Positions 1-11,605 of a stretch of DNA of 64,000 nucleotides are shown here, one piece after another. The DNA lies in the NCBI RefSeq assembly GCF_012927405.1, contig NZ_JABBGM010000009.1, positions 86,810-150,809 of the forward strand, read 5' to 3'. The stretch comes from Novosphingobium olei (lineage in GTDB: Bacteria > Pseudomonadota > Alphaproteobacteria > Sphingomonadales > Sphingomonadaceae). The position numbers and the translations under genes are program-made. How positions within the stretch are numbered: position 1 is the stretch's first letter; each line of letters opens with the position of its first letter. A model generated the notes under the pieces. It did not search any database. It had not been told where the DNA came from and saw only the letters and a list, made by a program, of their open reading frames with translations.

Positions 1-1
1 T

Positions 2-226
2 GGGCAGTGGCTGGTCGACCGGGTCGGGCTCGGCTGGGTCGCATCCGACGACATGTCGCCCCGCTGGCGCTTCTCGCTCGACGATCTGGCCCGCTCCGCC
101 GCGCTGGTCGGGCTGCAGGCAGCGGCGATGACGGATGATGTGATCGCGGTTTCGGCAAAGCCACCGCGCAAGCCAAGCGCTGCAAGGCGCATCGCGATGC
201 GGCTGCTCGATAAATTGCGGCGGTGA
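2..226 (+). CDS. C-terminal end of an unidentified protein (cut by window edge)
   Basis: An open frame enters from the left edge and stops with TGA at 224-226, giving 74 residues. The tail is basic (KPPRKPSAARR, then RLLDKLRR). Codon use fits the neighbouring genes. No family was recognised; the adjacent glycosyltransferase genes make a polysaccharide-related role possible but that is inference only. It converges with the next gene with a gap of 37 bases. Confidence 0.5.
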   Translation, partial: GQWLVDRVGLGWVASDDMSPRWRFSLDDLARSAALVGLQAAAMTDDVIAVSAKPPRKPSAARRIAMRLLDKLRR

Positions 227-263
227 AATTCGGTGCCGCCGCGCCATGCGTGGCGGCGTCGGA

Positions 264-1070
264 TCAGAAGCGGAACTGGGTTCCGACGTAGACGGCCTGG
301 TTGTCCTGCTTGCCGTCGGTCAGCGGGCGCAGGCGGTCACGCTCGGACGAATAGCGGATGCCCGCGATCGCGTTGAAGTTGCGCGTCAGGCGATAGCTGC
401 CACCCAGGTCGAGCTGGTAGTCGCCCTGCGTTTCCAGCGTGCGCGGCGCGCGGCCGGTGCGTTCCTTCTCGTCGATCTGGATGCGCGGCGCGAGGCGACC
501 GGGATTGACCGAAGTGGTCGAGCCGGCCGGCGTGAAGCTGCGCAGATCGGGAATGTCGAGGCGCTGGATCTCGCGCGGCAGCACCGTGCCGCTGCCCGCT
601 GCAAAGCTCTGGTACCCGCGCGCCGCGCCAAGGTTGTAGACCGTGGGCGCAATGCGCACGGCGGCAAAGCCGGGTACGGTTGCCGAAGCGGGCAGGGTGC
701 CGCGGACCGAAATCGCACGGGCATCCGCGCCATCGATGCGGATCGCGACGGTCACCGCGCGGTTCGGACGGGTTTCCGATCCGGCGGGGGTGAAGCGGAA
801 CAGCTTGCCATGCGTGGGCAGGCCGAACTGCGCGGCAAGCCGTGGATCGACCGAGGCCGGCGTGAACGAACCGAGGCCACCACGGGCCGCCAGGCTGACA
901 GGCGTCGAGTCGATCTTGCTGACCAGCGTGCTGCCGACGGCCGGAACGGCGAAGAGCGCGACCGCGAAAAGACCCGCGCCGATCAGGGGCGCACGAAGAA
1001 AGCGGTACTTTTCAGCCCCTTTCACTCGCTTGTCCGCCTGCTTGCGCATCTGTCTTACCTTGGCCCTCAT
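264..1070 (-). CDS. Hypothetical envelope protein with N-terminal membrane segment
   Basis: 268 residues of unknown function. The N-terminus is strongly basic (first 22 residues rich in K and R), followed by one hydrophobic segment at about residues 30-46, so it is either membrane-anchored or has an uncleaved signal. The C-terminal 60 residues alternate polar and hydrophobic positions and end in FRF, as the last strands of outer-membrane beta-barrels do. An in-frame ATG at 1049 with AAGG upstream is an alternative start that shortens it by seven residues. It is monocistronic on this strand. Confidence 0.6.
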   Translation of the reverse strand: MRAKVRQMRKQADKRVKGAEKYRFLRAPLIGAGLFAVALFAVPAVGSTLVSKIDSTPVSLAARGGLGSFTPASVDPRLAAQFGLPTHGKLFRFTPAGSETRPNRAVTVAIRIDGADARAISVRGTLPASATVPGFAAVRIAPTVYNLGAARGYQSFAAGSGTVLPREIQRLDIPDLRSFTPAGSTTSVNPGRLAPRIQIDEKERTGRAPRTLETQGDYQLDLGGSYRLTRNFNAIAGIRYSSERDRLRPLTDGKQDNQAVYVGTQFRF

Positions 1071-1208
1071 TCGCCCGGTGTTTTCCGATCGACTCGTCTA
1101 AGCGAGATGGTCGGGACGCCGGTTCGTTCCTCGACATAAGCAAATGGTGGTTACATTTCCAGTACGCCCAAGCACGGGAATGTCCTCATTCCGTCGCTTG
1201 CTGCCAAC

Positions 1209-1228
1209 CTGTGGCTGAATCTCCACAG
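1209..1228 (-). terminator. Weak terminator-like hairpin after the glycosyltransferase set
   Basis: CTGTGG and CCACAG form a six-pair stem with an eight-base loop, five bases after the stop of the gene ending at 1234. There is no clear T tract, so it is only a candidate. Confidence 0.3.
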
Positions 1229-1233
1229 CAGCG

Positions 1234-2277
1234 TCAGCGCGCGCGGCGCATCGCCCGCTCCATCCGCGCGCTGGCCGTCATGTGCGGCAGCAGCCGCCGC
1301 GCAATGGCCCGCGCCATGGCCTTGACGCGGAAGTAGCGCGCCAGCATCGGGTTGTTCTCCTCCGCGATCCGCCCACTGATCAGCGCAATCCGTTCGGGCG
1401 GCGTGCCGCGCGCCAGGATCGATGCCGCGGCGATCGTCGCGAAGTGGGCGTTGTCCTGCCCCACCACGCCGCCGCAGATCGACAGCAGGTGGATGTTCTT
1501 GAACGCCACCAGCGTCTCCTGCTCGACCAGTTCGGGCTGCTCCATCAGCATTTTGTGGTTGGCGTTGTTGAATCGCTGCTCCTGCGTGTCGAAGATCAGC
1601 TCGACGCCGGCCGGGCAGACGATCTCCTGCGGTGCATTGGGGCTGTCGCTTGCCAGGAACAGCTTGGCGAAAGGCCAGGCGGCATGGATCTCGGCGATGC
1701 GTGCATTGATCACCGCCGCGGGCACGAACGCGGTCTCGACCGCCTTGTCGCCGCGGCGGAAATGCACGCCCAGCGTATCGCCATCGACCCCCAGCCGCAC
1801 ACGCTGCGCCTCGTTCCAGGCCACCACCTTGGGGGTGACTTTCATCCAGTTGAAAACCAGACCTTCGAGCAGGATCTGGCTGGCAATCTCGACGCCAAGC
1901 CGGGCCGAAGCCTTTTGCAGCAAGGGCGTGCTGAAATGCGGGCCGTGCACCGACATCAGCTTGGGATCGTGCACCACGATCCTGTCCGGCTGGTCGGCAG
2001 CGATCTCGACGATCGGCGCGGTATCAAGCCCGGTCAGGTCGTGCCCTTCGTCGTGCAGCGCGGCCAGCGTCTGGCCATAGGGCGGATCGGTCAGGCCCAG
2101 GAACACCGCCTTGCGGCCCAGCGCCAGCGCCATGGCGAGCGTCAGCAGCCGCCCGCTCAATTGCCCGCCCAGGCCGCAGGCGACCGGGCGGAACACCAGC
2201 AGCCGGTCGCCCGGGCCGAATTGCAGTTCGTCGAGCTTGCGCTCGAACAGGGCGGTCAGTTCGGGAGACGCGTCCAT
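1234..2277 (-). CDS. Glycosyltransferase of the GT23/NodZ fucosyltransferase-like type
   Basis: 347 residues with no signal peptide. The segment HFRRGDK at residues 172-178 matches the H-x-R-R-x-D-K nucleotide-sugar motif of alpha-1,6-fucosyltransferases (NodZ, GT23). Two more expected pieces follow in order: a FLASDSP stretch near 207-213 and a Gly-rich GGVVGQDNAHF segment near 269-279, where the family has its last conserved block. The start overlaps the stop of the SGNH gene (TGATG), so it is the last gene of a three-gene set making or modifying a surface glycan. The acceptor and the sugar are not visible from sequence. Confidence 0.6.
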   Translation of the reverse strand: MDASPELTALFERKLDELQFGPGDRLLVFRPVACGLGGQLSGRLLTLAMALALGRKAVFLGLTDPPYGQTLAALHDEGHDLTGLDTAPIVEIAADQPDRIVVHDPKLMSVHGPHFSTPLLQKASARLGVEIASQILLEGLVFNWMKVTPKVVAWNEAQRVRLGVDGDTLGVHFRRGDKAVETAFVPAAVINARIAEIHAAWPFAKLFLASDSPNAPQEIVCPAGVELIFDTQEQRFNNANHKMLMEQPELVEQETLVAFKNIHLLSICGGVVGQDNAHFATIAAASILARGTPPERIALISGRIAEENNPMLARYFRVKAMARAIARRLLPHMTASARMERAMRRAR

Positions 2278-3170
2278 CAGGCTTCCTCGCGCGCAGGCAG
2301 GAACGGGGCGATGGCGTCGGCGATCAGCCGCGCGCCACGCGCATTGGGGTGAATGAAGTCGAGATAGCAGTCATCGCCCCAGCCGGGCAGCCTGCTCGGC
2401 GCGACGAAGCCGGTGCCGGGCCGCACTTGCGCCAGGCGGCGGAAGAAGGGCTCGCCGTCCACATCCTCGCCCCGCAGCGCATGGGCGACGATCACGATCG
2501 GCCCCGCGATCTGCGGCGCGACCTGCGCAAAGCGGGCGAGCGCCGCCTCGCGCATCTCGGGCATGTAGGGACCGGGGCGCGAAAGCATGCCCTTCACCGG
2601 CCACCAGCGCGGCTGGGTGCGATAGATGTGCCGGCGCGCCAGCCACAGCGCCAGCCACAGCGGTCGGCGCGTGGGGAACGAGAGCTCGCTTTCGCCCTGG
2701 CCCACCGTGTCGAAATCGCCGCTGTTGACGACCCACACCAGCGCGGCGGCCTGCGCCCAGCCGGGCAGCGCGGTCAGTGCGCCGAGTTCGTTGTCGAGCG
2801 CCCAGCCGTGGCAGGCGACCGGGCAGATCGCCTGGCCCGTCTCGCGCTCCAGCACCGCGGCGAGCGTTTCGCTCTGGTCGAGGTGCAGCCCGCCTTCGAC
2901 CACGCTGTCGCCCAGCACCACGACTTTGCCGGCAAGCGTGTCGACATCCACGTCGGTGCGGATGCCGAACCGGCCATAGCGCCAGCGCGCGCGGCGGCGA
3001 AAGCGTCCCTGCTGGTCCGATGCCATGCGATAGACCGAACGTTGATCGCGCACGAACAGCGGGAAGCCGCCAATCCCCGTCACCCGCAGGCCGATCTCGA
3101 CCGCCAGCAGTGCGATCAGGCCCAGAGCGCCTGCCACTGCCAGAAGATCGAGAAGCGTGCGGCCGATCAT
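2277..3170 (-). CDS. Membrane-anchored SGNH/GDSL-type hydrolase-like protein
   Basis: 297 residues when started at the ATG that overlaps the upstream stop (ATGA, 3167-3170); a longer frame to 3218 exists but ignores this coupling. One hydrophobic helix spans residues 5-26. GDSVVEGG starts at residue 87 (block I, nucleophile Ser89), and DFIHPN at 271-276 supplies the block V Asp/His pair. Such anchored SGNH proteins often esterify or de-esterify polysaccharides. The flanking glycosyltransferase genes support a role in decorating the same glycan, which is inference. Confidence 0.65.
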   Translation of the reverse strand: MIGRTLLDLLAVAGALGLIALLAVEIGLRVTGIGGFPLFVRDQRSVYRMASDQQGRFRRRARWRYGRFGIRTDVDVDTLAGKVVVLGDSVVEGGLHLDQSETLAAVLERETGQAICPVACHGWALDNELGALTALPGWAQAAALVWVVNSGDFDTVGQGESELSFPTRRPLWLALWLARRHIYRTQPRWWPVKGMLSRPGPYMPEMREAALARFAQVAPQIAGPIVIVAHALRGEDVDGEPFFRRLAQVRPGTGFVAPSRLPGWGDDCYLDFIHPNARGARLIADAIAPFLPAREEA

Positions 3171-4180
3171 GCGAGGCCGAGGAACCCGCGCAGCTTCGTC
3201 ACGCTTTCCTCGCCCCACTGGCGCGCGCGGCGGGCGGCCAGCACCGGGTCGGTCGGCGCCGGCACGGCAACGCCATCGAAGCTCGCCACCTCGCCGTCAT
3301 AGGCGACGTAAGCCAGTCCCTCTGCCCGGCACGTGCGTTCGAGCAACGAGCCCTTGCGCACGATTACCGGCAGTCCGAGCTGGATTGCCCGCCCGAACAC
3401 GCCGGAGGCCTGGTCGTAGTCTAGCGCATAGCAGCACCACACCGCGTCGGCGGCGGCATAAAGGTCGAGCAGTTCGTCGTGGCTGATGTATTCGGACTTC
3501 GCCTGTCCGCCAGCGGCCACGAACGGATCGAGGCACGGCGCGACCAGCCGGTCGACCACCCGCCCGCCGAACGCGAAGAGCCAGCGCTCGCGCAAGTCCG
3601 CACGCGCCGCGAACAGCTGCGAAAACATGTCGAAGCCCTTGGCCTCGTCCTGACGCCCCACCGCCACGACCACGCGGCGCTTCGCGGCGGCGGCGCGGAT
3701 CTCCTGCGCAAAGGCCCCGATCGGCCGGTCGGCATCGACCGCGTCGGGGTAGTGCAGGTCCCAGTACTGCGGATCGTAGATCCAGCCGCTGGCAAAGCGC
3801 GCGAATCCGGGCTCCAGCTCGAAAGGCAGGATGGTCAGCGTGGCAACCCCCGGCAGGCGCTTGACCAGTCCCAGCAGCATCCGCTTGACCCGCAGCCGCA
3901 GCAGTCCGCCTTCCAGCAGAGGCAGCGGGCGGAACAGGATGCCGGCGGTGCGCCGTCCCATCGCGGCCCGCACCACGCAAAGCAGGATGTACGATCCGAC
4001 CGATGCCTCGATCGCGCCGTCCAGCACCGGCTGGCGTGCCCACAGCGCGCGCCACAGCGACGACGTGCGCGTGCTGCCGATCAGGCGCGCCATCAGCGCG
4101 TAATATTCGCCCCGGTGCCCGTCGTTTCCGGGATAGTTGTCGTAGATCACCACGGCGGGTGAAACGGCGCGCTCTGACAT
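3167..4180 (-). CDS. Glycosyltransferase, GT4/GT1-like (GT-B fold)
   Basis: 337 residues, cytosolic. The C-terminal half reads like a retaining GT-B enzyme: VVVAVGRQDEAKGFD begins the nucleotide-binding half, and a later segment near residues 257-275 (DYDQASGVFGRAIQLGLPV) is where the sugar-nucleotide-binding Glu region lies in GT4. It begins the three-gene set (GT4, SGNH, GT23-like) that is translationally coupled downstream. The N-terminal half is divergent, so substrate cannot be inferred. Confidence 0.65.
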   Translation of the reverse strand: MSERAVSPAVVIYDNYPGNDGHRGEYYALMARLIGSTRTSSLWRALWARQPVLDGAIEASVGSYILLCVVRAAMGRRTAGILFRPLPLLEGGLLRLRVKRMLLGLVKRLPGVATLTILPFELEPGFARFASGWIYDPQYWDLHYPDAVDADRPIGAFAQEIRAAAAKRRVVVAVGRQDEAKGFDMFSQLFAARADLRERWLFAFGGRVVDRLVAPCLDPFVAAGGQAKSEYISHDELLDLYAAADAVWCCYALDYDQASGVFGRAIQLGLPVIVRKGSLLERTCRAEGLAYVAYDGEVASFDGVAVPAPTDPVLAARRARQWGEESVTKLRGFLGLA

Positions 4181-4245
4181 GTCGCTGCTTTTCGCAGTTG
4201 CGGGAGCTACGTCAAGACCCCGCCATGGGATGCGTGCTGCACTGC

Positions 4246-4285
4246 AAAAAGACGGGCGCCCCGGACATGGTCCGAAGCGCCCGTC
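4246..4285 (-). terminator. Rho-independent terminator of clpB
   Basis: Read on the minus strand, GACGGGCGC pairs perfectly with GCGCCCGTC around a 17-base loop and is followed directly by TTTTT. It lies 18 bases after the clpB stop codon. Confidence 0.85.
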
Positions 4286-4303
4286 ATGGCCTGTCGGCCG
4301 GCG

Positions 4304-6883
<2,580 letters not shown>

Positions 6884-6910
6884 GGGGGTCTTGTCCTCCT
6901 GATCCGCCCA

Positions 6911-6939
6911 GAGGTAGTGTGTCTTTTTGGCAACACAAG
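6911..6939 (-). promoter_or_regulatory. Possible heat-shock (RpoH-type) promoter of clpB
   Basis: On the minus strand CTTG (6936-6939) is followed after 18 bases by CTACCTC (6911-6917), resembling the alphaproteobacterial RpoH pattern CTTG-N17/18-CYTAT. It would give a leader of about 20 bases before the clpB ribosome binding site. The -10 part matches only partly; the assignment leans on clpB being a known RpoH target. Confidence 0.3.
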
Positions 6940-7046
6940 GATCTGGATCAAAAATGGGTCGAGCACGCCCGCAGCGCAATGTCGCCGGTCGAAAATTGCC
7001 GATGGTTCATTGGTTTTCGTGCGCGCCGTCGTTAGCATCGGCGCCC

Positions 7047-9929
7047 ATGCGTATTGCCCCCATCTCCGTCTCGCTCCTCGCCCTGTCGCTTACCGCCTGT
7101 GCCGCCGCGCCCTCCGCGCCGCCGCAGGCGGCAGCCGTACCCGCGCCCGCTGCTGCACCCGCGCCACAACCCGCCCCGCTGGCCGATCTCGTTTCCGCGG
7201 TGAAGCTGCCTTACGACCGCTTCACCCTCGCCAACGGGCTCACCGTCCTGGTCCATACGGACCGCAAGGCGCCCGTCGTCGGCGTGGCGGTTTGGTACGG
7301 TGTCGGTTCCAAGCACGAACCGCAGGGCAAGACCGGCTTTGCCCACTTGTTCGAACACCTGATGTTCTATGGCACCCAGCACGTGCCCGGCGATTTCTTC
7401 CAGCCGTTGAGCCAGGCCGGCGCCACCGACATGAACGGCACCACCTGGTTCGATCGCACCAACTATTACGAAACCGTGCCCACGCCGGCACTTGATCGCG
7501 CGCTGATGATGGAAAGCGATCGCATGGGCTACCTGCTCCAGGCGATGACGCAGAAGCGCGTCGATGCCCAGCGTGCCGTCGTCCAGAACGAAAAGCGCCA
7601 GCGCGACAACGATCCCTACGGCCTCGTCGATTACGAGATGCTCGAAACGCTCTATCCCGCCGGGCACCCCTATCGCCATTCCACGATCGGCTCGATGGCC
7701 GATCTCGACGCTGCCTCGCTCGCCGACGTGAAGGGCTGGTTTGCCGATCACTATGCGCCGAACAACGCCGTGCTGGTGCTGTCGGGCGACATCGACCTCG
7801 CCACCGCAAAGGCCAAGGCCGACAAGTGGTTCGGCCCGATCCCGGCCGGGCCGAAGGTGCGCGCCGTCGATGCCCCGGTGCCGACGCTGCCTGCACCGGT
7901 CACGCGCACTATCCATGATCAGGTCGCCACCACGCGCATCTACCGCATGTGGGCGATTCCCGGGTATGACCAGCCCGATTACCTGCCGCTGCAGGTTGCG
8001 GGCGTGATCCTCGGCGGCCTGTCCAGCTCGCGGCTCGACGATGCGCTGGTGCGCGAAAAGCAGCTCGCCGTGGCGGTCAGCGCGGGCGCGCAGATCTTCG
8101 CGCAGGGCGGCCAGTTCTCCATCCAGGCAGACGTCAAGCCCGGTGGAGACGCCGCCGCCACCGCCGCCGCGCTCGATGCCGAACTGGCGCGGCTTGCCAG
8201 CGAAGGTCCCACGGCCGACGAGATGACGCGCGCGCTCACCGTCATCGCCAGCGGGCAGATCCGTGCGCTCGAATCGGTCGGCGGCGAAGGCGGCAAGTCG
8301 CAGGCGCTCGCCGAAGGGCTGCTCTATTCCAACGACCCGGCCTATATCGAAGCCGAATTGAAGCGCGCCGCCGCGCTCACCCCGGCCGACGTGCGCGATG
8401 CCATGCGCCGCTGGCTGACGCGGCCGGCCTTCGCGCTGACCGTCGCGCCGGGCGCTCGCGAAGGCGGCGGCGAACAGCGCGGCGGCGATGGCCTGCCGCC
8501 GCTGCCCAAGGCCGCCCGCAAGAGCGAGCCTGCACCCAGGATCGCCGCCTTTGCCGACCCGTCCGATCGCACCAGGCTGCCCCCTGCCGGCGCGGTCGAT
8601 GCGCTGGCGTTCCCCGCGCTCGAACGCACCACCCTGTCGAACGGGATGCAGGTGATCTTCGCCCGCCGCGCCGCCGTGCCCGCTGTCTCGGTCCGGGTCA
8701 GCTTCGATGCGGGTTATGCCGCCGATGCGGTCGAAGCGCTCGGCACCGGCGCGCTGCTGCTGCAGGTGATGGACGAAGGCACCACCACCCGTTCCTCGAC
8801 CGAACTTGCCCGCCAGCGCGAACGGCTGGGCGCGCAGATCGCCGCCTCGGCCAGCGCGGATGCCACCTCGTTCCAGCTCGATGCAATGGCTGCCAATCTC
8901 GCGCCTTCGCTCGATCTGCTGGCCGATTACATCCGCCGCCCGGCGCTCGCCCCTGCGGAGCTGGAACGCGTCCGCGCCCAGCAGCTGGCGGCCATCGCCG
9001 CCGAACGCAGCAACCCGCAGGCGCTTGCCACCCGCGTGCTCTATCCCGCGATCTACGGGGCTGACCATCCCTATGGCCGCGCCCCTTCCGGCCTTGGTGA
9101 CAGCGCCGTGGTCGGCAAGCTCACGCGCGACGATCTCGCCGCCTTCCACCGCAAGTGGTTCCGCCCCGATCGCGCGCGGATCTACGTCGTCGGCGATACC
9201 ACGCTGGCCGAAGTCACCCGCCTGCTCGAAGCGAGCTTCGGCAACTGGGCCGCGCCCGCCGATCCCGCGCCTGCCAAGGCGTTTCCGGCAATGCTGCCCG
9301 CCGCGCGCCCGCGCATCCTGCTGATCGATCGCCCCGGCATGCCGCAGGCGACGATCGTGGCGGGCGAACCCATCGCGCTTACCGGCAAGGACGATGCCGT
9401 CCCGCTGGAAACCGCCAACGACGTCATCGGCGGCGATTTTCTCTCGCGCCTCAATACCGATCTGCGCGAAACCAAGGGCTGGTCCTACGGCGTGTACAGC
9501 GTGCTCAACGAACGGCTGGACCGCCGCGCCTTCCTGCTCGTCGCCCCGGTTCAGGCGGACAAGGCCGGCCCGGCGCTGGCGGCCATGCGCAGCGATCTTG
9601 CCGATTACCTGCAGAAACGCGGCACCACTCCGGCCGAGCTTGACCTTGCGAGCGCCAGCAATGCGCGCAAGCTGCCCGGCATGCTCGAAACCAGCCCCGC
9701 GCTGCTCGATGCGATGGCCAAGATCGTCTCGCTCGGCCGCCCGGACGATTTCTACGCCCGTCTGCCCGAACGCTACCGCACGTTGACCGCCGCCGATCTC
9801 GACGCGGCGATCCGGGGCAAGGTCGATCCCGCCGCGCTCACCTGGGTCGTGGTCGGCGATGCCAGGTCGATCCGCCCGCAGCTTGCCGGGCTCGGCCTGC
9901 CGATCGAGGATTTCAAGCTGCCGGAATGA
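7047..9929 (+). CDS. Two-domain M16 zinc metallopeptidase, lipoprotein
   Basis: 960 residues. The start at 7047 gives a lipoprotein signal ending in LTAC (Cys18), followed by an Ala/Pro-rich linker. The N-terminal M16 half has the inverted zinc motif HLFEH at residues 100-104. The C-terminal half (from about 520) repeats the fold but has no HxxEH, as in two-domain bacterial pitrilysin-like peptidases where the second half only closes the chamber. It is probably a periplasmic lipid-anchored peptidase for small peptides. It is divergent from clpB and overlaps the next gene tail to tail by 17 bases. Confidence 0.9.
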   Translation: MRIAPISVSLLALSLTACAAAPSAPPQAAAVPAPAAAPAPQPAPLADLVSAVKLPYDRFTLANGLTVLVHTDRKAPVVGVAVWYGVGSKHEPQGKTGFAHLFEHLMFYGTQHVPGDFFQPLSQAGATDMNGTTWFDRTNYYETVPTPALDRALMMESDRMGYLLQAMTQKRVDAQRAVVQNEKRQRDNDPYGLVDYEMLETLYPAGHPYRHSTIGSMADLDAASLADVKGWFADHYAPNNAVLVLSGDIDLATAKAKADKWFGPIPAGPKVRAVDAPVPTLPAPVTRTIHDQVATTRIYRMWAIPGYDQPDYLPLQVAGVILGGLSSSRLDDALVREKQLAVAVSAGAQIFAQGGQFSIQADVKPGGDAAATAAALDAELARLASEGPTADEMTRALTVIASGQIRALESVGGEGGKSQALAEGLLYSNDPAYIEAELKRAAALTPADVRDAMRRWLTRPAFALTVAPGAREGGGEQRGGDGLPPLPKAARKSEPAPRIAAFADPSDRTRLPPAGAVDALAFPALERTTLSNGMQVIFARRAAVPAVSVRVSFDAGYAADAVEALGTGALLLQVMDEGTTTRSSTELARQRERLGAQIAASASADATSFQLDAMAANLAPSLDLLADYIRRPALAPAELERVRAQQLAAIAAERSNPQALATRVLYPAIYGADHPYGRAPSGLGDSAVVGKLTRDDLAAFHRKWFRPDRARIYVVGDTTLAEVTRLLEASFGNWAAPADPAPAKAFPAMLPAARPRILLIDRPGMPQATIVAGEPIALTGKDDAVPLETANDVIGGDFLSRLNTDLRETKGWSYGVYSVLNERLDRRAFLLVAPVQADKAGPALAAMRSDLADYLQKRGTTPAELDLASASNARKLPGMLETSPALLDAMAKIVSLGRPDDFYARLPERYRTLTAADLDAAIRGKVDPAALTWVVVGDARSIRPQLAGLGLPIEDFKLPE

Positions 9930-10512
9930 TCCGGTCGAACAGCAGGTCCAGCGCGCGGCCGGTGATCTCGCCGGCCGTCATCGGCGCATGACGGTCGATC
10001 CCGAACGCGATCTCCACCGGCATCGCCGGGCCAGCGCCGCCGCGCCGCCAGCGAAAGGCATAGCGCGCCTCGCCCGATAGCGCGCCATGGTCGCCGCCCA
10101 TGCCGAAGGCGCCCCAATTGCGCGCGCAGAGCTTCACCGAAACGTCCGTCAGGTGGATCTCGATCTCGCCCCGCCCCCGCAGCCGGGCCTCGCCCGCGCG
10201 CGCCAGCGCCGCCCTGACCGTTGCCTCCAGCGCCTGATCTCTGCCAACCAGATCCACCACCCGCACCGCGCCATTGGGCAAACATAACATCCCCGCCGCC
10301 CGTGCCCCGGCTTTCGCGCTGCGCGGTAGATCGACCAGCAACGAGACATGCGCCAGCGGGGGCAGCGTGGGCGCAACGCTGGTGGAAGGCACGGCGGCCA
10401 CGGCCGAGGGAACGGGCCTCGGCCGATGCGCCACCGGCTTGGCCTCTGCTGCCCCGGCTATGCAGATCGCTGCCATTGCGCCGACCAGCACCAACCGTTC
10501 CCGCTTGCCCAT
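9913..10512 (-). CDS. Hypothetical exported protein
   Basis: 199 residues starting at MGKRERLVLVGAM, a basic N-terminus plus hydrophobic segment ending AGAAEAK, which reads as a cleavable signal peptide. Upstream in-frame codons belong to no conserved start. The body has two cysteines (in GMLCLPNG and VKLCARNWG) that could pair in the periplasm, and is mostly alternating beta-like sequence. No family was recognised. Its 3' end overlaps the M16 peptidase gene by 17 bases. Confidence 0.55.
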   Translation of the reverse strand: MGKRERLVLVGAMAAICIAGAAEAKPVAHRPRPVPSAVAAVPSTSVAPTLPPLAHVSLLVDLPRSAKAGARAAGMLCLPNGAVRVVDLVGRDQALEATVRAALARAGEARLRGRGEIEIHLTDVSVKLCARNWGAFGMGGDHGALSGEARYAFRWRRGGAGPAMPVEIAFGIDRHAPMTAGEITGRALDLLFDRIIPAA

Positions 10513-10637
10513 TGCCGGTCCCCCATCCCGAGCGGGGATGGCACCACCACCGCGCCCGAAGCGCAACGGGCTGAATTCTCCCGGGTGTCGAAACACTTCG
10601 AAAACGGCGGCAACTCAACCCACGTGTGGGGACAGCG

Positions 10638-10651
10638 CCGCCGTTCGGCGG
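10638..10651 (-). terminator. Short GC hairpin after the gene ending at 10656
   Basis: CCGCCG and CGGCGG form a six-pair stem with a two-base loop four bases past the stop codon. It lacks a T tract, so it may only stabilise the 3' end. Confidence 0.25.
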
Positions 10652-10655
10652 ACCG

Positions 10656-11603
10656 CTACAGCTTCGGCTTCTGCCGGCTGACCAGCGTCGGGCTTTCGAC
10701 TTCCAGCCCGGTGCGCTCGTCCACCACCACGTCGCGGTGATAGCTCAGCACGCCGGGTACCGGGGGCAGGCGCGAGATAAAGATGGCGTAGTAGTTGTTG
10801 ATCTTGGGGCTGGCGTGGAACTCCGCCTGAACCGAAGGCCAGTCCTTCAGCGACGCGGGCAGGCCGGTCTGCAGATTTCCGGCGGCAAATTGCGGATAGG
10901 GTTCCTTGCCCTCGGCCACGCGCTTGTCGTTCGCAGCCTTCAGATCCAGCCGCGCCACGTCCATTTCGGCAGACCACTGCGGCAATACCTGCAAGGCGTT
11001 GCCAAGATCGGTAACCACGCCGGGCTTCACCTCGAAGCGCACTGTGCCCATGCACATGCAGGTGCCCGACACAGGGATGCCGTTGCCGCCCATCACGTTG
11101 CCATACCAGACATAAGTGCCCGGGCGGACCTTCTCGAGATAGGTGAAGGTCGCGCCCTTGGAATAGATGAACATTGGCCCGAACGTTGCCACGTCGTGCA
11201 ATTCGATCGGGGCATGTTCGAATGTCTCCAGCGTCGGTTCTACCGGCTGGGCGGGCGGCGTTGCCTTGGTCTGCCTGGCGATCTCGACGTCGGCCTTCCA
11301 CGTTGCCAGCGCGCTTTCGTACCGCTTGTGCTCCTTGGCGAAGGCCTTTTGCCGATCGGCCTCCCACTCGGCACGCACGGCATCGTCGGGCACGCGCAGG
11401 AACATGCCGAACTGCCGGGCGGGACCCGAAACCAGGATGTAACCGGCCGTGGGGTCAAGCTTCTCCTTGCCCGCCAGCACGGCACGCTCGTCGATCGCGG
11501 CGGCGGGGCCGGTGAATGGGCCGCTCTTGTCACCGGCGGCAAGGGCGCTTGGCGCTTGCGCCAGCGCGCAAAGGGCGACGGCGGTCGTCATCAAGTGGCG
11601 CAT
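10656..11603 (-). CDS. Hypothetical secreted protein, second gene of a two-gene set
   Basis: 315 residues from MRHLMTTAVALCALA, a clear signal peptide cleaved after ALA (about residue 22). The middle contains a lysine/glutamate-rich, probably helical stretch (residues 75-125) and a C-x-C-x-G segment (GTCMCMGTV), where two cysteines might hold a metal or a disulphide. The rest is predicted mixed alpha/beta. No known family was recognised. It starts two bases after the stop of the preceding gene, so both are translated from one message. Confidence 0.55.
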   Translation of the reverse strand: MRHLMTTAVALCALAQAPSALAAGDKSGPFTGPAAAIDERAVLAGKEKLDPTAGYILVSGPARQFGMFLRVPDDAVRAEWEADRQKAFAKEHKRYESALATWKADVEIARQTKATPPAQPVEPTLETFEHAPIELHDVATFGPMFIYSKGATFTYLEKVRPGTYVWYGNVMGGNGIPVSGTCMCMGTVRFEVKPGVVTDLGNALQVLPQWSAEMDVARLDLKAANDKRVAEGKEPYPQFAAGNLQTGLPASLKDWPSVQAEFHASPKINNYYAIFISRLPPVPGVLSYHRDVVVDERTGLEVESPTLVSRQKPKL

Positions 11604-11605
11604 CT

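Noticed and set aside
7032..9149. A minus-strand open frame of about 700 codons opposite the M16 peptidase
   Set aside because: Its Gly/Arg-rich, featureless translation is a shadow of the peptidase gene.
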